From Butyrivibrio sp. INlla18 (GTDB lineage Bacteria > Bacillota > Clostridia > Lachnospirales > Lachnospiraceae), in the NCBI RefSeq assembly GCF_900103635.1, contig NZ_FMXK01000013.1, positions 1 to 64,000 on the forward strand: a stretch of DNA of 64,000 bases, written 5' to 3'. Position numbers and translations under genes: made by a program. A model generated the notes under the pieces. That model ran no database searches, had not been told where the DNA came from, and saw only the letters and a program-made list of their open reading frames with translations. How positions within the stretch are numbered: the stretch's first letter is position 1; every line of letters starts with the position of its first letter. Shown in pieces: positions 15,341 to 24,520 of this stretch.

Positions 15341-16978
15341 CTATGCCCTTGCATCAAAAGAAGCTGTGGAGATGATAGGCATCTTACTAACATCCAGCAT
15401 CTCATCAACTGCCATGTCCTTGCCATCTTCATCTGTATGAAGCTTCATTGTGACCTGCATAGAATATCCACGCTTTTCAAGCCTTTCATTAAGAATATGA
15501 ATGTTGTCGTTTATAAGGTCAAGAACAGAGTCATCCGCCACATAAAAATGAGTAGAAACCTTCTTATCCAGCATCTTAACATAAACATCAACTGGTCCAA
15601 GATTCTCCATATCAAGGTGAAGCATGGCACTAACTGAGCCATCTTCACTCATGCGCTTATTCTTGTTTCTATAAACATACAGATCTCCGTGAGCGTTCTG
15701 CCCAGTCATCTGAAGCGGAAGCTGAACATATTGGAACATCTGATTTAGCTGATTCATGAAATCTAAGTTGTTCTGAAGATTATTGGCAGCCTGTCCAAGC
15801 TTGGACTCAGCTCCCATTGTATTGTTTATGGTCTCAGCAAGGTTATTTATCTGTTTACCAAGCCTTTGATACAGATTCTGGATGTTCTCCTTATTTTCTA
15901 CTTCATCAGGCTTTAGCATCCACTGATTCGATATGTTATCCTTAAGGAGTTTATTGTATTCGTTTGAGGAAAAGAGCTTTTTCCAGGCAGTAGCTTCTGT
16001 TGTATTAGTAAGGTCTGCCTCGTTAAAGGCTTTAGCAAGCTCTCCAAGTAGCTCTTTTGCTGGCAAAGAGCCTTGTCCACTCTTAACATCATATACAAAT
16101 TTATTTATGGTCTCTTCTTTTATGCCAAGCTCTTTTAAAGTATCTGCAAATGTTGCGGTATTTTGAGCTTTTACAGCTGACGCATCCTGCTTTAAAGCTT
16201 CTGATTCGCCCATTTCACCAGCTTCATTTAATATAGCTTCACCTGGGAGCTCTTTTGCCTGTAAATTTTCAGAAACCACAGCTTCAGCATTCTCTTCATT
16301 TCCAAAGAGCTTAAGTACTTCGCCATATAGCTTCATAGCAGCATCAGAATTGCCGCTATTAGTCAGGGTTTCATAGGCATTTGGAAGTTCATCTATGATA
16401 CTCTGCATCTCATTTATAACCTGATGCTCGTAGTTTCTATAGCTCTCGTAACCTTTTATATTGTTATCAGTAATTGGAATATTAAGGGCCTTCATCTCTA
16501 CAAGAGTATCGATTGAAGTGTTTGGAAATGTAGAAAGAGCCTTACTCATATCCTGAAGTGAATTCTTGTCGATTGGAAGCGAATGCTCCATCATAGTCTT
16601 CACCATCTGGACATTGTCGCGAGTAATCTCGAGCCCAGCGGCATTTAGAGCCTTCTCTGTGCTCTGATCAATAGATGTATTCTCATACAATGGAGTAATA
16701 GAAACATTGTTAGATGAAAGAGATCTTACAACAAAATTAAGCATCTGACCTTCTCTTAGGCCCATGCCCTCAGAAAGCCTCGCTGACAATACATTATCGC
16801 CAACACTGATATTAACTATCTTCTCGCCTTCTGCATCTTCTATAGACAATACCTTACCCTGAATGGTAGAACCATTCCTTAGCTCAAGAGGCTGTTTATC
16901 AGCTCCTACCTGGCTAAGCTCTCTGCCATTCACAAGGATAGTATTATTTGATTGTGATACGCTCTGTATATTACTCAT
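15341..16978 (-). CDS. Flagellar hook-length-control-like protein (YlqG/FliK C-terminal domain)
   Basis: The 545-residue protein has no signal or membrane segment. The N-terminal 100 residues are beta-rich, the middle is polar and helical with Asn/Glu-rich stretches, and about residues 440-530 resemble the FliK C-terminal domain (HLDMENLGPVDVYVKML, then INDNIHILNERLEKRGYSM). Synteny with B. subtilis ylqG, next to ylqH and rnhB, supports orthology. It starts with ATGA overlap on rnhB. No flagellar gene lies in the window, so a hook role cannot be assumed; the pairing of FliK-like with FlhB-like proteins is nevertheless suggestive. Confidence 0.75.
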   Translation of the reverse strand: MSNIQSVSQSNNTILVNGRELSQVGADKQPLELRNGSTIQGKVLSIEDAEGEKIVNISVGDNVLSARLSEGMGLREGQMLNFVVRSLSSNNVSITPLYENTSIDQSTEKALNAAGLEITRDNVQMVKTMMEHSLPIDKNSLQDMSKALSTFPNTSIDTLVEMKALNIPITDNNIKGYESYRNYEHQVINEMQSIIDELPNAYETLTNSGNSDAAMKLYGEVLKLFGNEENAEAVVSENLQAKELPGEAILNEAGEMGESEALKQDASAVKAQNTATFADTLKELGIKEETINKFVYDVKSGQGSLPAKELLGELAKAFNEADLTNTTEATAWKKLFSSNEYNKLLKDNISNQWMLKPDEVENKENIQNLYQRLGKQINNLAETINNTMGAESKLGQAANNLQNNLDFMNQLNQMFQYVQLPLQMTGQNAHGDLYVYRNKNKRMSEDGSVSAMLHLDMENLGPVDVYVKMLDKKVSTHFYVADDSVLDLINDNIHILNERLEKRGYSMQVTMKLHTDEDGKDMAVDEMLDVSKMPIISTASFDARA

Positions 16979-17736
16979 ACAAAGTTACCTATAAATGATC
17001 TGCGATGTAATTCACAAGGTCCGTACTTCTTGAGAGCTTGAATATGATCTGCACTTCCGTATCCCTTATTTGAATCAAATCCATATTCAGGATACTTTTG
17101 TGCATACTCCTTCATGAGCCTGTCCCTTGTAACCTTAGCAATGATACTAGCTGCAGCAATAGACATGCTCTTGGCATCACCTTTGATAATTGAGATCTGC
17201 TTGTACTCTTCAAGCTGAGGAATATGTACAGCATCGATCAAAAGAGCATTTGGCTTAACCTTAAGGCTATTAACAGCCATAGTCATAGCTTCATAGGTAG
17301 CCTGCAGGATATTGATCTCATCAATTCTCTTAGGAGAATTGCATCCAATACCTACAGCAATAGCCTCATCCATGATGATGTCATAAAGCTCTTCTCTCTT
17401 TTTTTCGGATAATTTCTTGGAATCGTTAATATAAAGAATGTTGGAATCAGGAGGCAAAATAACTGCGGCTGCATACACAGGACCTGCAAGAGGGCCTCTA
17501 CCAACTTCATCAATACCACACAGATAGCCTAAAGAAGCATATTCCTTTTCATATTTTTTCATTTCTTCGAGACGCAAAAGCTCTTTTTGAATGGCTTCTA
17601 CCTTCTTGTTGGCAGTAGCAACCATCTTCTGAACTCCAGCTCTCTCATCAGAAGAAAACTCATCAATAAATAAGGAATATTCATCGATAGTACCAAGTCC
17701 TGAAAGAAGTGACTTGATATCAGACATAGACTTCAT
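16975..17736 (-). CDS. rnhB: Ribonuclease HII
   Basis: RNase HII nicks RNA in RNA-DNA hybrids and removes misincorporated ribonucleotides. The core begins with GIDEVGRGPLAGP carrying the catalytic Asp-Glu, with further acidic residues in INDSKKLSEKKRE and LLIDAV; GYGSADHI closes the domain. About 70 extra N-terminal residues with a coiled-coil look are normal for Firmicute RNase HII (253 residues in total). ATG 17736 is chosen because GGAGG lies four bases upstream and the codon overlaps the lepB stop as TGATG; the TTG one codon earlier is less likely. The ylqG start overlaps its stop. Confidence 0.94.
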   Translation of the reverse strand: MKSMSDIKSLLSGLGTIDEYSLFIDEFSSDERAGVQKMVATANKKVEAIQKELLRLEEMKKYEKEYASLGYLCGIDEVGRGPLAGPVYAAAVILPPDSNILYINDSKKLSEKKREELYDIIMDEAIAVGIGCNSPKRIDEINILQATYEAMTMAVNSLKVKPNALLIDAVHIPQLEEYKQISIIKGDAKSMSIAAASIIAKVTRDRLMKEYAQKYPEYGFDSNKGYGSADHIQALKKYGPCELHRRSFIGNFV

Positions 17737-18269
17737 CAATCCAATCCTCCCATCTTATCGAAAGGATAGATTCTAACAAGCGCATGTCCCATTATATCTT
17801 TTTTCTTGATACTTCCAACAGAGATATCTCTGCTGTCCATACTGTTATTTCTATTATCTCCAAGAACAAAATACTCATCATCACCAAGTACAACCTCTGT
17901 CTCTGCTCTACCTGGGTCTCTCATGATCTCAGCGCCATAGTCCTCTTCAAGTATCTCGCCATTGATATAGATATTACCAGCGTAATCGATCCTTACTGTT
18001 TCCCCAGGAAGACCGATGACTCTTTTGATAAAGTACTGCTGATCCCCATATTTGTAAGGAAATACGATTATCTCAAAGCGCTTGGGTCCACTAAATCTAT
18101 AGGATACCTTCTCAATAAGAAGTGAATCCCCATTTTGAAGAGTAGGCTCCATTGAAGTTCCGCTAACCTCAGTTCTCTGCATTACAAATGTAATAAAAAG
18201 ATATGTAAGGCAAAAGATAACCACAATATACGCTACTGTACTAAGAATTTCCTTTAAGACCTTTTTCAT
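17736..18269 (-). CDS. lepB: Signal peptidase I (first of two)
   Basis: This membrane-anchored serine protease cleaves signal peptides of exported preproteins. The 177-residue protein has one N-terminal helix (about 9-30), nucleophile Ser39 in SGTSMEPTL, general-base Lys82 in FIKRVIGLPGE, and the late GDNRNNSMDSR motif. It lies between rbgA (32 bases upstream) and rnhB (overlapping TGATG). A second, distinct lepB sits on the other side of rbgA, so the genome has at least two type I peptidases of about the same size but dissimilar sequence. Confidence 0.93.
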   Translation of the reverse strand: MKKVLKEILSTVAYIVVIFCLTYLFITFVMQRTEVSGTSMEPTLQNGDSLLIEKVSYRFSGPKRFEIIVFPYKYGDQQYFIKRVIGLPGETVRIDYAGNIYINGEILEEDYGAEIMRDPGRAETEVVLGDDEYFVLGDNRNNSMDSRDISVGSIKKKDIMGHALVRIYPFDKMGGLD

Positions 18270-18301
18270 ACATTCCGCCGTTTCCGTGTTTGATACACTT
18301 A

Positions 18302-19177
18302 TTAATCTGGTCTTTCAAGAGACAATCTGCCAAGTCTTCCATTTCTAAAGTCATCAAGAAGTAGCGCAGAAGCTCTTGAAATATCAGGAGTAGCCCCCTG
18401 TTTAAAGCATTTTCTATTGATAGCAATAGCTGACAAAACAGCGCTTGCTGGAGTCTGATACTGATCCTCCATAAGCTCATCTATCTGCTCATCAGTAATA
18501 TTATACTTCTCAGAAATAGCATTAGGATAGTACTGTTTTAATATCTTGATAAGTTCACAGGCAAGCTCATCAGTATCGATGTTCTCGTCGTTCATAGAAC
18601 CGATAAATGCAAGATGAAGTCCAACTGTCTGGTCCTCAAACTTTGGCCACAAGATACCTGGAGTATCAAGAAGCTGAAGGTTCTTGCCAAGGGAGATCCA
18701 CTGCTTGCCCTTAGTAACACCAGGCTTATTACCTGTCTTGGCAGAAGCCTTACCAGCAAGCTTATTGATAAATGTAGACTTACCAACGTTAGGAATACCT
18801 GCAACCATAGCTCTTATAGGTCTTCCTACAATACCTCTTTTTTTATCCTTTTCTATCTTTTCAGCACAGGCACTTTGAATGAGCTCCTTGACCTTACCGG
18901 CTTCATTGCCAGTCTTGGAATTCATCTCCATTACAAAATAGCCCTGTTTCTGATAATATTCTTTCCATCTTTTAGTAATAGCTGGATCTGCAAGATCAGC
19001 CTTGTTCAAAATGATGAGCCTGAACTTGTTCTTGCCAAGTTCATCAATATCAGGATTCCTACCCGATGCTGGAATTCTGGCATCAGTAATCTCGATAATG
19101 ATATCGATAAGCTTGATATTCTCCTGCATCATTCTGATTGCCTTAGTCATGTGACCAGGATACCACTGTAAATTCAT
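18302..19177 (-). CDS. rbgA: Ribosome biogenesis GTPase RbgA (YlqF)
   Basis: RbgA promotes a late step of 50S assembly in Firmicutes. The 291-residue protein shows the circularly permuted GTPase order: the G4-type NKADLAD motif precedes the P-loop GIPNVGKST and the DTPGILWP switch. The N-terminus (MNLQWYPGHMTKA) is diagnostic. It sits in the conserved rplS, rbgA, rnhB block, here with a lepB on each side. The final codons are 32 bases before the next lepB. Confidence 0.95.
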   Translation of the reverse strand: MNLQWYPGHMTKAIRMMQENIKLIDIIIEITDARIPASGRNPDIDELGKNKFRLIILNKADLADPAITKRWKEYYQKQGYFVMEMNSKTGNEAGKVKELIQSACAEKIEKDKKRGIVGRPIRAMVAGIPNVGKSTFINKLAGKASAKTGNKPGVTKGKQWISLGKNLQLLDTPGILWPKFEDQTVGLHLAFIGSMNDENIDTDELACELIKILKQYYPNAISEKYNITDEQIDELMEDQYQTPASAVLSAIAINRKCFKQGATPDISRASALLLDDFRNGRLGRLSLERPD

Positions 19178-19193
19178 CTAACTACCTTTCCGA

Positions 19194-19790
19194 TCATTTG
19201 AGAACAAATCCGCCGCCTACATCAGCCGCTTTAAATTTGAACCAAACCTTTCCAACAATCATCTTGCCTGTAACAACACCAATGTTGGCACTTCGCGAGT
19301 CCTCACTGCTATTTCTGTTATCACCAAGAACGAAATATTCTCCGCTCTTAAGCTTGATCTCATTAGCAGCTATACCTGCATCTTCCATTTTATCATATAA
19401 TTTGTTATCTTCCTCAGCGATTTCTCCGTTTACATAAAGTTTACCATCGATGATCTGAACCTTATCACCGGAGACTGCAACAACTCTCTTAACATAGTAA
19501 TGAGAATTAGTATTTCCATTTGGTAAAAAAACTATGATATCACCCTTAGATGGTCTAAGGATCTTGTATGAAAGTCTATTTACTAAGAGAATCTGGCCAT
19601 TAGAAAAAGTAGGAGTCATAGAATCTCCTATATTGCTGACCTGCATGCCAAATACACTGACAAAGACAAAAGCTAGTGCAACTGCAATTACAGTTACTGA
19701 AAGCCAAGACAACACCTCTCTGATGATCTTAGGTGTTATAGTCTTCTTTTTTTGATAGAAAGAATATCTGTTTCTTTTCCTTCTAAACAT
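19194..19790 (-). CDS. lepB: Signal peptidase I (second of two)
   Basis: The 198-residue protein has a basic, Arg/Lys-rich N-terminus (about 25 residues), one helix (about 28-48), nucleophile Ser57 in IGDSMTPTF, Lys101 in YYVKRVVAVSGDK, and a GDNRNSSEDSR motif. GAGGTG seven bases before ATG 19790 makes this the better start than the GTG at 19799. The gene begins just after the rplS terminator, so it depends on read-through or on its own promoter. The cytoplasmic tail and sequence differ from the lepB at 17736-18269, suggesting a different substrate range. Confidence 0.92.
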   Translation of the reverse strand: MFRRKRNRYSFYQKKKTITPKIIREVLSWLSVTVIAVALAFVFVSVFGMQVSNIGDSMTPTFSNGQILLVNRLSYKILRPSKGDIIVFLPNGNTNSHYYVKRVVAVSGDKVQIIDGKLYVNGEIAEEDNKLYDKMEDAGIAANEIKLKSGEYFVLGDNRNSSEDSRSANIGVVTGKMIVGKVWFKFKAADVGGGFVLK

Positions 19791-19813
19791 ACCCCACACC
19801 TCATACTTTTATA

Positions 19814-19852
19814 TGAAAAAAGGCAATTACTAAAAAGTAACTGCCCTTTTAA
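19814..19852 (-). terminator. Terminator after rplS
   Basis: On the minus strand a stem of about 14 bp (GGCAATTACT with AGTAACTGCC on the plus strand, plus AAAA/TTTT ends, one mismatch) is followed by a T-run. It separates highly expressed rplS from lepB. Confidence 0.82.
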
Positions 19853-19860
19853 AACACAAA

Positions 19861-20211
19861 TTATCTGGTAACAAGTTCCTTAACCTTAGCCTTCTTACCT
19901 GTGAGACCCTTAAGGTAGTTAAGCTTAGCTCTTCTAACCTTACCTCTTCTAACAACCTCAACCTTCTCAACGATAGGTGAGTGAAGTGGCCAAGTCTTCT
20001 CAACGCCAACGCCGTAAGACTCTTTTCTAACTGTGAATGTTGTACGGTTGCTACCACCCTGGATCTTCTTAACAGTTCCTTCGAAAATCTGTACTCTTTC
20101 ACGGTTTCCTTCCTTGATCTTAGCGTGAACTCTTACTGTGTCACCTGTGTTGAACTCAGGTGCGTTTGCGTTCAACTGCTCTTTCTCGAGCTCTTCGATA
20201 ATTGTACTCAT
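19861..20211 (-). CDS. rplS: 50S ribosomal protein L19
   Basis: L19 lies at the subunit interface of the 50S subunit. The 116 residues match the family length and show the motifs [22 protein letters not shown], and the basic tail [20 protein letters not shown]. It has its own strong promoter and a short leader and is followed by a terminator, so it forms a separate unit. In related genomes rplS directly follows trmD; here the nucleoside cluster intervenes. Confidence 0.97.
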   Translation of the reverse strand: MSTIIEELEKEQLNANAPEFNTGDTVRVHAKIKEGNRERVQIFEGTVKKIQGGSNRTTFTVRKESYGVGVEKTWPLHSPIVEKVEVVRRGKVRRAKLNYLKGLTGKKAKVKELVTR

Positions 20212-20277
20212 ATCTTTTCTCCTATTCTATGGACGTTCTTAATGCACCTATTGCAACAGAGGACCGTCTGATTTATA
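20212..20277 (-). promoter_or_regulatory. rplS leader, possible L19 autoregulatory element
   Basis: The 66-base leader can fold with GACG (20232-20235) against CGTC (20265-20268) and TGCA (20243-20246) against TGCA (20252-20255). Low-GC Gram-positives have an L19 leader that lets the protein repress itself. I cannot confirm the match without a covariance search. Confidence 0.35.
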
Positions 20278-20283
20278 CAACGC

Positions 20284-20311
20284 AGTATAATATAACACAA
20301 TATTATGTCAA
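20284..20311 (-). promoter_or_regulatory. Promoter of rplS
   Basis: On the minus strand TTGACA (20311-20306) and TATACT (20289-20284) have a 16-base spacer. This is a near-consensus sigma-A promoter placed directly after the cdd stop codon. Confidence 0.75.
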
Positions 20312-20314
20312 AAG

Positions 20315-20737
20315 TCAACCTAAAAGATCTTTAGGCCCGAATCTTTCTGGAAGTATTTCAGGTAAAGTATAGGTTTTGTACTCATCCTCTGACTTTGCAA
20401 GAATGATGATAAACTCGTCATCACAAAACTCGCTCATAACCTGTCTGCAGACACCGCAAGGTGGGCAATAATCAAGTTCTGTGGCACCATCTTCACCACC
20501 AACAATAGCAATAGCCTTAAATTCTTTAACTCCTTCGCTTACAGCCTTGAAAAATGCTGTTCTCTCAGCGCAGTTAGTAGGTGTATATGAGGCATTTTCT
20601 ATGTTGCAACCTGTATATACTTCACCATTTTTAGCAAGAAGCGCTGCTCCCACATTAAAGCGGGAATATGGTGTGTATGAGAAAATTCTCATATCAAGCG
20701 CTCTGCGTACTAAACTCTTTATTTCATTCTCATTCAT
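20315..20737 (-). CDS. cdd: Cytidine deaminase
   Basis: It deaminates cytidine and deoxycytidine to uridine and deoxyuridine in pyrimidine salvage. The 140-residue protein has the zinc site C56-A-E58 (TNCAERT) and C91-PP-C94 (CPPCGVCRQ), with Glu58 as proton shuttle. ATG 20737 has AGGTG about six bases upstream; the GTG at 20746 overlaps the permease stop and is less likely. It is the last gene of the nucleoside uptake cluster, consistent with feeding uridine to the phosphorylase at 25761-26537. Confidence 0.95.
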   Translation of the reverse strand: MNENEIKSLVRRALDMRIFSYTPYSRFNVGAALLAKNGEVYTGCNIENASYTPTNCAERTAFFKAVSEGVKEFKAIAIVGGEDGATELDYCPPCGVCRQVMSEFCDDEFIIILAKSEDEYKTYTLPEILPERFGPKDLLG

Positions 20738-20742
20738 AAAAA

Positions 20743-21687
20743 TCACCTAGAACCCTTATCGTATGGAATACCCTCTGCCTTAGGTGCTCTTGATTTCTGT
20801 GATGTAAATGCAAGTACGATAAGAGAAACAATATAAGGGAACATATTATAAACAGTTCCTGGAATCTTAAGTGCCTGAAGGAAATCAATTCCCATATATA
20901 CATTTGACAGTGATCTAAACACTGCAAATAGTACAGCAGACCATGCAATTCTCTCAGGCTTCCACTGACCAAAGATCATAACAGCAAGAGCAAGGAAACC
21001 TGCGCCTGCAACACCATAATCAAAGTGCCATGTAGAGTTGGCAGCTGCAATATATATAATACCGCCAAGGCCAGCAAGAAATCCTGATAAAAGCACTCCT
21101 GAATATCTCATAACATAAACATTGATACCTACAGAATCAGCAGCCTGAGGATGCTCACCGCAAGCACGAAGTCTAAGTGCAAATTTCGTTTTGTAGAAAA
21201 AGATAATGGCAGCTACAAGAAGAACTGCAGCAATTACTATAAACCAGCTAAGCTGTAAAGGTCCGATGTTAAACATAAATGCATCGTGTCCTCTAACATA
21301 ATCAAGCTTAGCAGAAAAATCTGATCCCTTTGAACGGTTAGTGTTAAATGCCTTAACAATAACTGTAGCAGCAGCTGTAGCAAGCATGTTTACAGCTGTA
21401 CCAATAAGTGTCTGATCTGCCTTGAAATAGATACATGCAACACCAATGAGCAGTGAAGAGATCATTCCTGCAAGAGCGGCTGCTAAAAGTGTAAGAAACA
21501 CTAATGTAAATTTAGAAGCTGACTCCGGCAAAAGAACCATTACCATAGCTCCAGCCATTGCTCCAAATACCATTATTCCTTCAAGTCCAAGATTGATAAT
21601 ACCGCTTCGCTCTGAAAACATTCCGCCCAAAGCAACAAGGATAAGTACTGCTGAGAAGATGAGTGTGTATTGGATCAGTAGTATCAT
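20743..21687 (-). CDS. Nucleoside ABC transporter permease (YufQ/NupQ-like)
   Basis: The 314-residue membrane protein has about nine hydrophobic segments and the family pattern GLINLGLEGIM-like at the N-terminus (SGIINLGLEGIMVFGAM), plus LRACGEHPQAADSVGINV, the conserved cytoplasmic loop that contacts the ATPase. It belongs to the BPD_transp_2 permease type, which works with BMP lipoproteins to import nucleosides. Its start overlaps the companion permease by ATGA, so the two are translationally coupled. A heteromeric channel with the product of 21684-22826 is expected. Confidence 0.9.
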   Translation of the reverse strand: MILLIQYTLIFSAVLILVALGGMFSERSGIINLGLEGIMVFGAMAGAMVMVLLPESASKFTLVFLTLLAAALAGMISSLLIGVACIYFKADQTLIGTAVNMLATAAATVIVKAFNTNRSKGSDFSAKLDYVRGHDAFMFNIGPLQLSWFIVIAAVLLVAAIIFFYKTKFALRLRACGEHPQAADSVGINVYVMRYSGVLLSGFLAGLGGIIYIAAANSTWHFDYGVAGAGFLALAVMIFGQWKPERIAWSAVLFAVFRSLSNVYMGIDFLQALKIPGTVYNMFPYIVSLIVLAFTSQKSRAPKAEGIPYDKGSR

Positions 21688-22826
21688 CTCTGCACCTCCT
21701 TCTTTGCTGATGCATTCTTATCAGCCTCAGCATTAGACTTTTGTACCTTTTTAGGCTTATTGATAATAGATTTAAAGAAAAGCACAAATCCGCAGAGGTA
21801 AATGATGATAGCGATCATCAGATCAGCAACCTGTGGATTGAAATAATTTGTATTAAGGTACTGACCACCAAGTGTAATATACTCAACAAAAAGGCCAGCA
21901 ACGATCGCTCCAATAGGATGAAGACCTCCAAGGAAAGCAACAGCAATTCCTGAAAAGCCCATTCCTGGAACAGATGAAGCAATCTTGTAATGCTCAATAC
22001 TTGTAAGATAATAAAGAGCAGCTGCAAGACCTGAAATAGCGCCTGAAATAAGAAGTGTAAGTACAATATTTCTCTTGGCGTTCATACCTGCATACTTGGC
22101 TGCATCCTTGTTATGTCCGGTAGCTTTGAGCTCATAACCAAAAGTTGTCTTATTTAGAACAAGCAAAATAATGATAGCAATAATTACTGTAATAGGAACG
22201 GCAATAGTCATATACTGGTTCTTACCAAAAAGTTCCTGCAAAAATCCAGGAAGAATTCCTGATGGGTTCTTGGCTGCTATATCATATGTCTCAGACTTGG
22301 TTGTATTCATACAAGTCTCGTTTCCAAGAATGATATTACAGATATAAAGTGATATCCAGTTAAGCATGATACCGGCAATAACTTCGTTAACATTACAAAA
22401 TGCCTTGAACAAACCGCAAATAGCTCCCCACAAAGCTCCTGCAACCACTGCTGCAAGTAGACAGAAAAACCAGTTCCAGCCAAGAGCTAGTGAAGTATAA
22501 AGGCTTGCAAGAATACCTACTGTATACTGTCCTGCTGCACCTATATTGAAAAGGCCTGCCTTATATGCAAAAAGGATAGCTTCTGAGCAAAGGATAACAG
22601 GAACAGCCTTAACAAGGGTTGATCCAAGATAATACTTAAGCTGCTGAGGTTTAGCACTGAACTTAAAGAAGTTCTTAAGGATTGCCACCATTCCTTCTGT
22701 TGCATGAGCTGGATTCATACAAAGAAGAATAATATAACCTAAAATAATACCAAGGACGGCACATAGGATTGATGCAAATATAGTCTGAATTGCAGGTTTC
22801 TTAAAGAAACTAGACTTCTCTTTCAT
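21684..22826 (-). CDS. Nucleoside ABC transporter permease (YufP/NupP-like)
   Basis: The 380-residue membrane protein pairs with the permease encoded immediately downstream. It shows the motif FNIGAAGQYTVG, the counterpart of the Gly-rich segment in the partner, and the coupling-loop sequence ELKATGHNKDAAKYAGMN. The C-terminal tail is basic and polar (about 25 residues). Its start codon overlaps the ATPase stop as TAATG. The product should form half of the translocation path for nucleosides. Confidence 0.9.
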   Translation of the reverse strand: MKEKSSFFKKPAIQTIFASILCAVLGIILGYIILLCMNPAHATEGMVAILKNFFKFSAKPQQLKYYLGSTLVKAVPVILCSEAILFAYKAGLFNIGAAGQYTVGILASLYTSLALGWNWFFCLLAAVVAGALWGAICGLFKAFCNVNEVIAGIMLNWISLYICNIILGNETCMNTTKSETYDIAAKNPSGILPGFLQELFGKNQYMTIAVPITVIIAIIILLVLNKTTFGYELKATGHNKDAAKYAGMNAKRNIVLTLLISGAISGLAAALYYLTSIEHYKIASSVPGMGFSGIAVAFLGGLHPIGAIVAGLFVEYITLGGQYLNTNYFNPQVADLMIAIIIYLCGFVLFFKSIINKPKKVQKSNAEADKNASAKKEVQR

Positions 22827-24367
22827 TACCTAAATACCTCCTTTCTCTCATCATGTTTAGCTCCGGACATATAAAGTCCAAGTTCCTGAAGTGTTGTTGT
22901 CTTAGGATCAACTTCACCAACGATCTCACCATCATGCATTACCAGAATTCTGTCAGAAAGGTTCATAACCTCTTCAAGCTCAAGTGAAACCAACAAGATA
23001 GCACATCCCTCATCGCGCTGCTTAACAATTTCTTTGTGAATATATTCAATAGCACCAACATCAAGTCCTCGTGTTGGCTGTACAGCTACCAAAAGCTTAT
23101 GATTTCTGTCCATTTCTCTTGCAATAATAGCTTTCTGCTGATTACCGCCAGACATGGATCTAACGATTGTCTGAGCCCCACGACCAGATCTTACATCAAA
23201 CTCTTCTGATAGCCTATCTGAATACTCCCTCATCTCATTTTTCTTGATGAAGCCATGGTTAGAAAACTGAGGTTCAAAGTATCTCTGAAGGATCATGTTC
23301 TCTTCAAGGGTATAGTCAAGAACAAGACCATGCTTATGCCTATCTTCAGGAACATGGCTCATACCATGTGTATTCTTGTATCTGATAGACTTATGTGTGA
23401 TATCATCACCCATAAATTTGATAGTACCACTTGAAATATCATCAAGACCTGTAAGCGCTCCAATAAACTCAGTCTGACCATTTCCATCAATACCGGCGAT
23501 ACAAACGATCTCGCCCTCTCGAACATTAAAGGAAACATTGTGAACTGAATCATTCTGATGGATCTTACTCTTAACGCAAACATTCTCTACTCTGAGTATT
23601 TCCTTACCAGGTTTAGCCACTTCCTTATCAACCGCAAATTTAACATCACGTCCAACCATCATAGAAGACAGCTCTTCCTTGGTAGTATCTGCAACATTAA
23701 CAGTACCAATATACTTACCTCTTCTAAGGATAGTACAACGATCTGCAACTTCCATGATCTCATTAAGCTTATGAGTGATGAAAAGAATTGACTTACCTTC
23801 TGCAGCAAGATTCTTCATGATCTTCATGAGCTCATCAATCTCCTGAGGTGTGAGTACCGCAGTTGGTTCATCAAAAATAAGGATATCATTGTCTCTGTAT
23901 AACATCTTAAGGATTTCAACACGTTGCTGCATACCAACAGTAATATCCTCAATAAGAGCATCAGGATCAACCTTAAGATTATATTTCTCAGAAAGAGCAA
24001 GAACCTTTTTTCTTGCATCTTTTTTTGTCAAAAAGCCAAATTTACTAGGTTCAGCTCCAAGAATAATATTATCAAGAACTGAGAAAATATCTACCAACAT
24101 AAAATGCTGATGCACCATACCTATACCAAGGTCAGTAGCATCATTAGGATTTTTGATGGTAACCTCTTTACCATCTTTCTTGATCACGCCCTTCTCTGGT
24201 GTGTAAAGTCCAAAGAGAACACTCATAAGAGTCGATTTTCCTGCACCGTTTTCTCCAAGAAGTGCATGAATCTCACCTTTCTTTAACTGCAAAGTGATAT
24301 CATCATTTGCAATTATGCCAGGAAACTCTTTAGTGATATGCAACATCTCAATTACATAATCATCCAT
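22826..24367 (-). CDS. Nucleoside ABC transporter ATP-binding protein, two ABC domains (YufO/NupO-like)
   Basis: The 513-residue protein contains two fused ABC cassettes. The first has Walker A GENGAGKST and Walker B ILIFDEPTAVLT. The second has a degenerate Walker A (GIDGNGQTEF), the signature MSGGNQQKAI, and a Walker B region LVAVQPTRGLD in which the usual acidic pair is altered. One fully active and one degenerate site is normal for this sugar/nucleoside class. ATG 24367 is taken as start, with GGAAGG upstream; the GTG four codons earlier overlaps that ribosome site. It is separated from the BMP gene by a terminator-like hairpin. Confidence 0.92.
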   Translation of the reverse strand: MDDYVIEMLHITKEFPGIIANDDITLQLKKGEIHALLGENGAGKSTLMSVLFGLYTPEKGVIKKDGKEVTIKNPNDATDLGIGMVHQHFMLVDIFSVLDNIILGAEPSKFGFLTKKDARKKVLALSEKYNLKVDPDALIEDITVGMQQRVEILKMLYRDNDILIFDEPTAVLTPQEIDELMKIMKNLAAEGKSILFITHKLNEIMEVADRCTILRRGKYIGTVNVADTTKEELSSMMVGRDVKFAVDKEVAKPGKEILRVENVCVKSKIHQNDSVHNVSFNVREGEIVCIAGIDGNGQTEFIGALTGLDDISSGTIKFMGDDITHKSIRYKNTHGMSHVPEDRHKHGLVLDYTLEENMILQRYFEPQFSNHGFIKKNEMREYSDRLSEEFDVRSGRGAQTIVRSMSGGNQQKAIIAREMDRNHKLLVAVQPTRGLDVGAIEYIHKEIVKQRDEGCAILLVSLELEEVMNLSDRILVMHDGEIVGEVDPKTTTLQELGLYMSGAKHDERKEVFR

Positions 24368-24450
24368 AATTAAAAACACCTTCCTAACAAATTTTTTTCA
24401 TGGCAAAACCATAATAATTTCCACTACTGATCTGTAATAGAAATTATTAT

Positions 24451-24498
24451 GTTCTTGAAAAAAGGGAAGGAATAAAGTTCCCTTCCCTTTTGAAGAAC
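24451..24498 (-). terminator. Hairpin between the BMP lipoprotein gene and the ABC ATPase gene
   Basis: AAGGGAAGG with CCTTCCCTT forms the core (24462-24490), extended by GTTCTT 24451-24456 with AAGAAC 24493-24498, and minus-strand T's follow the core. A leaky terminator here would make the binding protein more abundant than the transporter, a common arrangement. Confidence 0.75.
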
Positions 24499-24520
24499 AA
24501 CATAAATTAGAAATATTTAA

